From contig NC_089742.1 in the NCBI RefSeq assembly GCF_040412425.1, forward strand, positions 73,703,625-73,767,624: a stretch of 64,000 nt of DNA. The letters are read 5' to 3'. Both the position numbers and the translations under genes were made by a program. Positions 54,842-64,000 of this stretch are shown one piece after another. The notes beneath the pieces were generated by a model. That model made no database searches. It was not told where the DNA came from and saw only the letters and a program-made list of their open reading frames with translations. This stretch comes from Macrobrachium rosenbergii. Taxonomy: Eukaryota > Arthropoda > Malacostraca > Decapoda > Palaemonidae. Every line of letters starts with the position of its first letter. Position 1 is the stretch's first letter.

Positions 54842-57086
54842 CCTTCCTAGCAGAAACAGAAGAAGACTGGGTATTCCTGCAGGGGCCCCTGGAAACCTGG
54901 GACTTCCTAGGGCCCAAAGAGGAAGGGCCAGCCTGGCGAAGGTTGGGGTGCAGTGACACGCGAAGACCCGGAGGTCTTGACCACTGCCTGGTAAACAAGC
55001 AGGTCATTATTCTCAGACTGTAGCTTATCCATCATGGCATCTACTTCCCAGTACAGGTCTGTTCCTAAATGCCAATGCTGGCTTGGAACTGACAAACCTG
55101 GTGACCTGAGTCAAAACAGTGTCTCTCCTCTTGGGCACCAGGTTTGCCCGCAGGTTAGTTGTCTGGTGGGCTAGGTAGGAGATGGCTCTATCTCCAGAAA
55201 GCATCAGCCTCCTGAATTTGGCTTCCTCCTCAGCATTATGAGAACCCGAAGAGGAAGAAGCAATCTTGGTCACTGCAAGGGACCAAAGATCTTTCAAGGT
55301 CATCTGGAATGCTGCCATGGCAGTCGATCCCAGTGCCGCTGCCTCCTGTTGCAAAAGGGAAACTCCCACTGCACGGAGGCAGTCAAGTGACAGACCCAGG
55401 GACAGGCAAACCAGGTCTGGGTCAACCTGTTCAGTTGGCAAGGGCTTCTCCAAGGTCATTTAGTATCTCCTTCAGCAAGTGATAGGATGAGGAAGTGTCC
55501 TGCATGAGCAGCTAGACCTCAGCAAACTGTCTTGCCCAGACACAAGAGAGTTCACCTGGTCTAAGACCCCGTCAAGGCTTTGGGTTCCTTTTGGGGTCAC
55601 CAGAAAACTTCGAGGCTGGGGTGAGTTAGCATGTGAACACACTGAACTCTCTCTCTCGCTGGGCCGAGCCCAGGTCTGTAGACCAGGGACCCTTACCAGC
55701 CCGGGAAGATGCATTCCCATGACTGGTACCAGTGCACCAGGGGTACGTGGAACCCCAGGCAGCGGTTGCACCCATGCCACTGGACAGATCGGGAGTTGCA
55801 GTATTGGTAGTACCGCAAACAAGAGAGGCCATAGCCTTTTCCATGGAAGAAGGCCGACCATCAGAAGCCCTAAGGGACTTCTTATGGCTGGGAGAGGCAG
55901 CCTTCTTCTTCCTCTGCTTGCTAGCTTCTGAAGAATAAGGGGAGGAGGTGGAAGCACATGACGAAGACTTAGACGAAGACGACGATGTCTTCCAATTCCT
56001 CATCTTCGACTTCTTGCGATCGTGGCAGGCCTTGGACAACAGGGTGTAGAGAAGGACATCACCAAGTGTAGACGATGTCGAGGGAATCACTTGAGGGCAC
56101 TCTACTGGAGGCATGACTGAAGGAACCACCGCCGTAGTGGTGGCTCTCAAACCAGTAGACATCATGACCATAAACGTAGTCACGGTCATGGTAGCAGCAG
56201 TTACAGAGGCCTTGGAGGCCCTCAAATGCGATATCAATGGCCCCACACTCGGCTCCCCAGGAGGCCTAGGGAAGGCCACACAGGCAGTCCTCACTTATCG
56301 ACGGCATTGGTTAATGGCGATCCAGTTTTACAGCACTTGACTAATGATGTCATTAACTACATTTTTGGCATTGGTAAGCTGTTTATCAGCGTCAGTAAGC
56401 GGTTAACGGCACCGATAAGCTAATAATATTTATTGGCACTTATGTCGTAAACCCCATTTATTACCATAATTATCGGCAATTTTCAGTTATCAGCGATTTT
56501 CGGTTCGCAGCGATTGACCAGGAACAGAACCCCTGCTGTTAACCGAGGACTGCCTGTAATCCCCTAAGCCCTTTGGGCTCCACAACACCTGAAACAAAAT
56601 TCGGGTTAAGGGATGCACTCTCCCTTCACCTTGAGGGGGATAACTCCCCCTCAAAGCGAATGGAGACCGCCACAGAGGAGTTGCACCAGTCAACTGGCTC
56701 CCCCCTGCCGACTCTCTACTGACAAAGCAGTAGGAGACAGCAAAGGGGAAACTGCTCCCTTAGGAGTAGCAACAGCAGGAGGAAGCTTGGCCAGGGGCAG
56801 GAAGGATTCAGAGAGAATCCTCGGTGTCACAGGTGGAGTACAGTACTGTACTGCACTCCGATGACAAGGGAAACTTTCTTTTCTCTCTTCTTTTTCCAGT
56901 CAAACTGCACCCACTGTTTGGAAGGCCAGACACGATGCTCACTACATCCTTTCTGCACAATGTGCACAGAGTATGAGGATCAATTTCCACTGACAAGAGA
57001 AGCCGATTACAGGGTTTCTTAATTCTTGGGCAGCACCTCATAATGTAGTCTCTCCTCTCCTTAGGCTGATGTAAATGAGTTTGCAT
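54760..57086 (-). pseudogene. Gag-like region of the second DIRS family
   Basis: From about 57086 downward: a cysteine-rich start with RLLLSVEIDPHTLCTLCRKD (about 57000), Arg/Pro-rich segments (56700-56560), a MITE (56281-56556), a Ser/Lys-rich stretch (56040-55860), a helical region (55459-55025) with FQMTLKDLWSLAVTKI and YLAHQTTNLRANLVPKRRD, and a Gly/Lys-rich tail (55000-54760). The Cys pattern and order resemble Gag of animal DIRS elements. Interruptions and frame changes are numerous. Confidence 0.65.
56281..56556. mobile_element. MITE, CAGGCAGTCC family, in the DIRS-type gag
   Basis: Ends CAGGCAGTCCTCAC and CCGAGGACTGCCTG. TA follows the right end, but CA precedes the left one (56279-56280), a probable point change of the TA duplication. 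Confidence 0.9.
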
Positions 57087-57368
57087 TTCTGGATCAGTCC
57101 CGTGTCACCGATTGAAATAGTCCATTCAGCACTTATTTCACAAGTAATTCGTTGCTAGATACCAGAAAGCTAAATGAAATGCTGGAGTTACCACCCCCAG
57201 AAGCGAGCTCCATAGATGAGTCGTGTATGGAAAAGGGTGAACTACAAAAACCTGGAACCTTATCCTATAGAGATTCCCAATGTCAAAAGTCCCAGCGAGA
57301 TGCCGATACAAGCCCATGCACTACTCATGGACTGTATACAAGAGCAACACTAGCGCATTCCATTTGCC
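57085..57368 (+). repeat. Left terminal repeat of the diverged DIRS copy
   Basis: It aligns through CCCGTGTCACC, GCTAGATACCAGA, GTTACCACCCCCAG and the inner CATTCCATTT with the repeat of 1-7994 (outer end from 7994 backward, then 1-205). It shows the outer left end that is missing for the first copy. Confidence 0.8.
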
Positions 57369-57719
57369 GCGTTTTTAAGTTTCTGCGTAATTGCGTTGTG
57401 ATCCTTATTTTGTGCTCTATTTGGATTTTATGGCATCCTGCATGAGTTCTTCTTCAATTACTTGAGTACCAGTGTTTTACCCATTGTTTTTAGGCGATTG
57501 AGGCTTCTTATTTCCTTTAGTTTAATAATTAAAGAATTTATAACGCCGTCTCGATCTCCTCTCCGTCATCTCTTGACCTCTCTTGGTCTTGGATCGGCAA
57601 TTTTGTTTTATTTGTATCGTTTTTTATTTCAGGATGTTTACCAGTAATGATCTAGCTTTAGTGGGTTTGATTAATTTTGTTTGTTCTGTACCCATTTACT
57701 ACGAGAAGTGCTGTTTAAG

Positions 57720-58015
57720 CGTTTGAGCTCTGAGCTACCCTGCGAACCCATTAAGCTTTGTATCATGGCTTCATTACGAGAGTGATTTTTATTACGGAAG
57801 TGATGTTTAGCGTTTAGGCTACGAGCTACCCACTCGGGCCCATTCGCCTTTATCATGGCTTCGTACGGGGTGATGTTTAGGCGTTTGAGCTCACGAGCCC
57901 CCTCCGGGCCCGTTAAGCTTTTTATCGTGGCTTCATTACGAGAAATGTTGTTGGCGTTTAGATACGAGCTTCCCCCTCCGAGCCCATTAAACGTATCATG
58001 GCCTTATTATGCTTT
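57720..58015. repeat. Tandem repeat in the DIRS leader, four units
   Basis: Units begin CGTTT(G/A)(A/G) at 57720, 57811, 57882 and 57955 (91, 71, 73 and about 60 bases), with GAGC(T/C)...CGGGCCC(A/G)TT and ATC(A/G)TGGCTTC blocks. A degraded unit may follow at about 58150. It is not found in the leader of the first copy. Confidence 0.8.
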
Positions 58016-59889
58016 ATTTTTGTCACTCACTTCTCTTAGCCTTTGGGATCTTATTTTCATTAGTACTGGTATGGTTTTACTTTGTTTCATGATTTTGTTT
58101 ATTTTGTGAATTTGTGTTCCCTTCCTGGTCAAGTGCTGTCTTGTTGTTTTAGGCTCGTGGTTCCCCACCGGGCCTATTAAGCTAACTATTTTGGCTTTTA
58201 TTTGTCTTGTTTTAGACTCTTCTCTAAGTGTAGGAACATGATTTTCATTGTTATTTAATTTTTTGACCTTGTGCTTGGATGCTTTTGAATTTTGTTAATT
58301 TTGGGATACTCTTTTAACTGGAAGTCGGCCATGTCCCTTCCGTCCATGTTGTTGGGCCTGCCTATCCTCCTACATGTACCTTATAGACAATTTTGTTTTT
58401 ATTATGATTTTTGAGTTATTGGTTAGCCTTTACCCCTCTCCTAGGCTTCCTTCCTTTACATCACACCTCAGTTAGAGTTAGCCTAGGGGTTGGCTGTAAC
58501 TGCCTTTTTTCCCTTAGGGAAAAATTAAGTTAGAGAGGGGCGATCTCGATCTGTGCGTATGAGTTTCATGTCTCGGTGATCTCGTTCTGCAATACATGTA
58601 TTGTTTATGTCTGGTGCTTTCCCTTTGTTTGGTTTTGACTTGGATATATTGCCCCTGCGATCCACCCTCTCCCTGTTTAGGCTTTTCCACTTAGGCTAAT
58701 GTTCCTAATAAGTTAGCTGGAATAGCAGGGTTTACCTCGTAGCCTATCTTAGTTCAATCCTTCTTTTGAGTTGCTTACCAATGGTGACCAGGAGTCTCTC
58801 CCCCACTCCTGTTCACATTTCTTTTTACCGACTATATATATGTTATTTTGTGGTTTTGAAGTCCCCTTCTCTCCCTTTTATCCTTTGCTCTCTCTCCCCT
58901 TGGTTTGTTTCAAAGGATTTGTTAACTTTCAGGCTGGGAGCAGTGTCATATTAATCACATGTCGTAGCCTAAATCCCTCCCTCTCATTGATGATTGTCCT
59001 TCGGTGTGTCTGAGTTGGCGCTCCACCTGGACCTGGGAGGTGACCAAGTGCTCTCCCCCTCCCTATTCCACACTCGCTTTTATCTTTCTTTGCTCTCCTG
59101 GCCGTAGAGGTTTTTGCCCTTCCTCTCTTTTTCTCTCGCTCTTGTCGTGCAACACAGCTTACATAGCGAGGGGATCTATGAGGCATCTCTGGGGCGCCCG
59201 GGAACACTGTCCACACCCTGGTCGCTGCTTTGGGTTATCAACCTCCTGGCCTATCCTTCCCCCTTCCTTTTGCGTCGACTATTTCCCTTCGTAGGTGCTT
59301 CCTCGTGTTCGCACCTCTGTTGGGATCTCATACGAGAGCCAGTTAGCGTTCTCCACCTAACTGTCTTCTGCTTTATTTACTTTAGCGTTCCCCCTCCTTT
59401 TGCTACTACCTGTTCGGTGTTTAGTTATCTTGTTAGGCGCTCTCGCCTTTGCACACTACGGCGGTTTTGGTGTTTAGCGGTCGGCGTTTATTCCCCCCAC
59501 GCTATCGCCGTTCAGGATATCCTCCTCCGGGAGTTTCTCTCTGGCTCGAGTCGCGCCCACTTCCGAGCAGTTCATAACCTTCCACATTTTGTTCCGAACA
59601 TAATCGCCGAATGTTCCGTTGACTCTGTTTTTATGTCTGTAGTTTTGTCCTGTTAGCCCGGTTTTCTCTCCGGTTTTCTCCGGGGGTTTTCCTGGTCTGA
59701 CTAGGCTATAGCTGCTACGGTACTCTGCTCCGGCATCCGTTCCAGCATGCCCTTTTCTCATACGTTTTCGGCTGGTTTTGTCAAGTGCAGGAATGCTCCG
59801 CTATCACCACAACAAACCAGCGGTCCACCAGTCTATAGCTCCCATTCCGGTCGCCAGTCTGTTTTGGATTTATAGTTTGGCACGGGGGA

Positions 59890-60530
59890 TTTATGAAGTA
59901 TGCTATGCTCTCCTCGAGCGAGCTTCTTGATAATTCAATCAGGTTTTATATATACCTGTCCGGTTTTAAGTCTCCGCCAAACTACGCCTCATGTGACTTA
60001 TTCTTGACTCGGAAGGTTGTTAGAAATGCGCTATGCTCCGAGCAGGCTGACGATGAATCCGTAGGTTTGTATTACACCAGTCGGTTATCGCGTAACGCCC
60101 GCCTCGGCTTATTATTGTCGTTTGGCACCCGGCAGGTGGCGTTATGCCTTTATGCTCTCTGAGCAAGCTACCTGATAATCCGTGGTTTTATATACACCTG
60201 TTAGTTTTACCTCCGTCAAGCTCCCACCTCATGTGGCTTATTAATAGTCGCTCTTTGAACTCCGTCTCGGTGAGTTAGCATTGGTCGGTAGGTTTCATAC
60301 CAAAACCTGTCCGGTTCTCCGCCTCTTGTGGCTTATTAATAGTTAATCTTTAGGTGTTTGGGCTCTCTCCGGGCGAGATTCTGCGATGGTCGGTAGGTTT
60401 CATATCGCCTATCGATTTCCTCCATGAAAAACTCCGTTTCGAGCGAGATTCTCGGTAAGTGGTAGGTTTCATATACACCTATCGGTTTTCCTTCGCCAAA
60501 CTCCGTCTTATATAACTTATTGATAGTTGT
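59890..60530. repeat. Imperfect ~110-130 bp repeats in the DIRS leader
   Basis: About five units share TAGGTTTCATA or TTTTATATACACCTGT(C/T), a (T/C)CCGCC(A)AACT segment and TGTGGCTTATTAATAGT. They lie between the leader and Gag of the diverged copy. Confidence 0.65.
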
Positions 60531-60816
60531 TCCTCGATTGTCTGGGGTCCTAATTTTTCCCCCTCCTGGAGGCGACGCAATCTCGTAACTCTTCGCTTCA
60601 AGTTAATTGTTTGGAGAGTTTTCTGAAAGCGTTGCGACCTTCTGTCGATTCTCGGACCTGTGAACATCGTCGGAGCGATAAAGCAGTGCGAGAATAATTG
60701 AGACAAACCTTTCCGCTGCTTCGAATTAGGTAGAGGCAAACTTTTCCTTTAGGGGATACCGTTACCTTCTCATCCCTTTTAAACGGTTCTGGTCTACCGT
60801 CCCTAGGTGAAATAAG

Positions 60817-60819
<3 letters not shown>

Positions 60820-60847
<28 letters not shown>
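60820..60847. repeat. A28 homopolymer
   Basis: An uninterrupted A run lies inside the DIRS copy, not at its end, so it is not an element poly(A) tail. It could be a scar of another insertion or a homopolymer expansion. Confidence 0.95.
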
Positions 60848-61089
60848 GACCACCCGCTTTTTTAAACCAGGCAGACCCGCTCGAGGCCCCCTCAAGAGCG
60901 TCTCGGATCTCTCTAATCGGTGCCATCTACTGATTTGGCCTCGTCTTCTGGAAAAAGGACACGGACCCAAGCAAAACAAGAGCGGTTACCCCTCCTTCCT
61001 TTGTTGGAAAACTCTTTCACGGGTCTCCTTATAAAAAGAGGGCTTCGTTATGAGGTCATTGTCAACCTATTAAACTAAGCACTATCCTC

Positions 61090-62094
61090 ACGTCATGGTC
61101 CATGCCTTCCCTTTCCAGGAGCTTAAATCTCCAGGTCAATCTCAAGACTCATTGTCAATGGATCACCTGTTAAGTCCTGCTCCGTTCGAGACATCTCACC
61201 TCTTTCCCCTCAGTCTGGGAATCTTGGTGCCTTCCCTTTGTCTTCCCAGCATGAAGGCACCCTCTGTCGGGGTGTGGGCACCTGCGGAGGTTAGTGGAAG
61301 GGCATTTTCTTCCCTTCGGTCTGGTATCCTCTTATCCGAGGTTTTACCAGACTGTCAGAACGAGCATGGCATCTGTCTGGCAGGATCCATAAGTGAGCCC
61401 TCAGCTGGGGGCTGAACACATCGTCTCCTGAGGACTCTACTTGGTGGCAGTGAGATTCCAAGTTCCACGCGTAGCTGCAGGGTCTTACGTGCTCTCGTTG
61501 AGGCCCTGTTTCTTACCCCTTGTGCTCGAATGTAGCCCTCTTATCCATAGGCTTGTTTTGAAAATGTATCGCTGAAGCATTTCAAGGAGACAGATATCAC
61601 AGATACATTCACATTGAATCTTCAACTTGAGCTATGCTTCTAATTTATTCAGCGTACAGCTCCTAAGCTTCAGTCAATTTTCGGAAGCTGAAACAGGGTG
61701 TAAGTCAGGCTTGCCGTTCGCCTTGAGCTGAAGAATCTTATGAACAGTTTCACCTGGAGAAGATTAATCTTTTCCCCAGGTGAGGCGTTGTTCTGGCCGT
61801 CTTGGGCTACTATTATTACCCAAGAACCTCCGTTCTCATGGTGTCTACCCTCTTGAGCAAGCGGTCTGATCTTGCGGGACCTGTCCCAAGTCGGCAAGAA
61901 GTTCGTATGATTCAGAGCCCCCTGCTCAGGCGGTGTGCGGGCGCTTCAGGTCTCTGCCCTGAACAGCCGTCGCTCACTCCAGCCTCCACCTCGATGTGTG
62001 CGGGTTCAGCCAACACATCAGCCCCTTATCAACGCCCCGTGTGTCCTGCCTCCCCCACGTGCCATGAGTTTTCTTTGCTTCATACAAAAACCTA
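61090..62094 (+). pseudogene. Gag-like remnant of the diverged DIRS copy
   Basis: Nucleotides 61190-61330 align with 2945-3075 of the first copy (the segment around TTGGAGTTCTTCCC). The reading frame is destroyed. Confidence 0.55.
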
Positions 62095-63620
62095 AGGAAA
62101 AATTTTCACTAGACTTATTTGGCCAAAGAGGGCTCTGACCTCGAGATTTATCATAGAACGAGGATGCATCCTCTCCTCGAGAATTTGGAAGCGTTCCGCT
62201 CACGGGGGTAATCAAAACCTCCTCCCTGTAGTATTTCTCATATGGGTGGGGAGGCTGTACCATTTCGGGAGCCACTGAACTTCGGTTCTGAGCCCAGAAG
62301 TATAATTATCAGGGCCGGGGAGCTGGACTGTTGTTCCCAATCGGAATTCAGTCAACCTCCGGCCAGAGTTCTGGGGTCTTGCGAATGGCCTGTCAGGCTT
62401 TTTCGTCTGCCAAGGAAGTTCCCTTCCCACTGGAAAAATTTTCGGGCGTGTCGTTTGTTTTCCTTATTCTTGCGGCAAGTCTCGGTTGCTTACAGTCTTG
62501 TGGGTTGGATCTACTGCGCCCCGTGGGCCGTAACCACCTCTAGACCTTTCCGATGCTTCCTTTCGCTTCTTGGTTGCAGAAAGGTCCTATCCCTTCTTGG
62601 GATTCAGACTCGGGGAGCAGGCGTACCCCTTCGGGTTCATGCCCTCCTCAATGTGGCTCCAGAGTCTTTGCCAGTTTGAACAATACCGTAGTTCAACAGC
62701 TCCGGTATTAGGAGGCTATGCTAGCTGCATATCTAGTGCCTGGCTCATTTGGACATCCAGCGTCGAAGATTGCCTGGCGCCGGTCATTATAATCGGTTTC
62801 TAGTCTTTGGACTTCTAAATAACCAGGAAGGAATCACCTGATTCAGGGAGGGTAACCTTCGTGATTATGAATCAGTGGAAGTGGCAAAAAGAGATAACAA
62901 AGGAGCATCTTATCATTTCATCATCCTCAAGCATACCTCTCCGTGCCCAAGAAAAGGTCCTGCAGGTTTTCTCAGTTTGCTTTAGTGACCGAGTTCTCCT
63001 TCTGAAGTCAAAGCTGGGTTATGACCGGGGTATGGTGGAGTCAGGGGCGTGTCCTTGATTCCTCCTGCTTGAATAGTGGCCTCCGGCCTCGCACAACTGT
63101 CAAAGTAACTTGCGAAAGTCAGTTCCTCAGCTTTTCCCCTCGGCCTCGGTATTCCACACCGTCACCTCTCTGGGCGGGTGAGGTGGATATTTTTGGCCCA
63201 ATGAAATTTTATGGTACTTAGTCGGTCACCGTTCGGCAGTTCCATATCTAACGCTTTGGAGCGGTGACAGTCTTCATTCTTGGAAACTTCTTCCCCAGAG
63301 AGGTTTCCTTTAGGCTGATTCTGAACAAAACAGCAATAGTGCGCTGCGCGTAAACAAGTGGTTTTGGACTCGGAATTAGCCGTTCAGGTTATGGTTCATT
63401 CTTCTCCGCAACAACAGGCATGGAGTGCTTCTGTCTGCCAGCGCTTCGTAGGGGTCAAGGTCCTGCTTTTTCCTATCAGGGGCCTCCCCTGGTGTGGAAT
63501 GATCCTTAGGCGGGGCGTCGATTTCAGGTAGTCTTGTGACCTTTTCCTGGGCCTGGAAGTAGGTCGGTTGCAGCCAATTCGGCCACAAACTATCAGCTGT
63601 CCGTCTGGTGTAAACTCAGG
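62095..63620 (+). pseudogene. RT and RNase H remnant of the diverged DIRS copy
   Basis: 62480-62760 aligns with 4490-4780: FLGFRLGEQAYPF is readable at 62595-62633, then an NVAPE-like block and a degraded region in place of LDDW. 63110-63290 aligns with the RNase H start (5205-5370), but the catalytic TDAS is lost. Frames change repeatedly. Confidence 0.75.
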
Positions 63621-63639
63621 CCTGCGTCAGCCCTCAAAC

Positions 63640-64000
63640 TCTGATGTCCTGGCTTTTGTGGTCTTTGTGAATCTTACAGTTTAGGAAGGAAGCTGATATT
63701 GGTCCTGTTATTTCTGTTTTCCTGAAATCAGTTAGGGATCCTACTCTACTGCAGTATGGTTCTGCAGTTAAGTAACTAACACTCTTCACATAGTTTTCGA
63801 AGCTACAGTACTGATCACGGCCACATTGACCTCGAACAAATGTTTTGTTGGAACCAGACTCACAGGCCATAACTTTCATCTAAGGTCTGTGTTAGTCTAA
63901 GTTTTCAGTACTCCGTCCACATTCGGTTTCCTGGTCTTTTGAGTAATGTATCGGAGTTAGCTTGACGCTTCAACAATCATCTTGTTCTTATCTTTCCTTG
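63640..64000 (+). pseudogene. Start of the tyrosine-recombinase remnant (runs off the window)
   Basis: 63650-63790 and 63900-63970 align with 5990-6115 and 6320-6390 of the first copy (for example CCGTCCACATTCGGTTTCCT). The catalytic region lies beyond 64000. Confidence 0.7.

Larger units (their letters stand above)
53330..57086 (-). mobile_element. Second DIRS-type family, degenerate
   Basis: On the - strand a Gag-like region (57086-54760) is followed by RT (54841-53578). Its RT differs clearly from the copy at 1-7994 (FQFRALCFGFSTAPQVFTRV against FRVMPFGLNIAPRIFTKL), so it is another family. RNase H and recombinase are not recognised below 53578. Two MITEs interrupt it. Confidence 0.7.
57085..64000 (+). 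mobile_element. DIRS-like element, diverged second copy of the first family (right-truncated)
   Basis: It starts with a terminal repeat alignable to the right repeat of 1-7994 read in reverse (TCCCGTGTCACC...), then a leader, Gag, RT, RNase H and the beginning of the recombinase in the same order. Divergence is high and frames are badly broken. The right end is beyond the window. Confidence 0.82.

Overview
The window is eukaryotic nuclear DNA. It carries one interrupted host gene with GT/AG introns, retrotransposons of several classes, many short TA-flanked inverted-repeat elements, and long (TA)n, (CT)n and (CA)n arrays. This style, with a tyrosine-recombinase DIRS element, Jockey-like LINEs, mariner and very long introns, suggests an arthropod, most plausibly a decapod crustacean. 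That assignment is inference; no sequence here names a species. Nothing looks bacterial: there are no operons, CRISPR arrays or rRNA/tRNA genes that I could recognise.

Layout. 1-7994 is a DIRS-like retrotransposon on the + strand (left tip cut by the window): inverted terminal repeats, internal complementary repeat, Gag, RT/RNase H and a tyrosine recombinase with its R, H-x-x-R and Y residues, all broken by frameshifts. 8000-12430 holds degenerate repeats and a ~1 kb palindrome between (TA)n tracts. 12432-20667 is a - strand Ty3/Gypsy-like LTR element: two ~1.1-1.2 kb direct repeats (LTRs), a TGGCGACC primer-binding site, gag with a zinc knuckle and a DSG protease, but no visible pol. Its two LTRs carry different MITE insertions, and each LTR supplies the empty site for the other's insertion.

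21933-52541 is the host gene, on the - strand: a NUDT19-type Nudix hydrolase (acyl-CoA diphosphatase family) with six recognised coding exons over more than 30 kb. The last coding part is missing, probably beyond the left edge or unrecognised. The last exon seen contains a 1-base homopolymer frameshift. The introns hold a composite (CT)n repeat cluster, Tigger-like MITEs, a DIRS RT fragment joined to a DUF4817-type transposase relic, a solo DIRS terminal repeat, two Jockey-like LINE remnants and a mariner with preserved inverted repeats.

53330-57086 is a second DIRS-type family on the - strand, interrupted by two MITEs. 57085-64000 is a diverged, right-truncated + strand copy of the first DIRS family, placed head to head with the previous one.

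The only gene likely to serve the host is NUDT19. All transposon proteins seen are damaged. Some frameshifts could be sequencing indels, because the host gene also shows one in a homopolymer.
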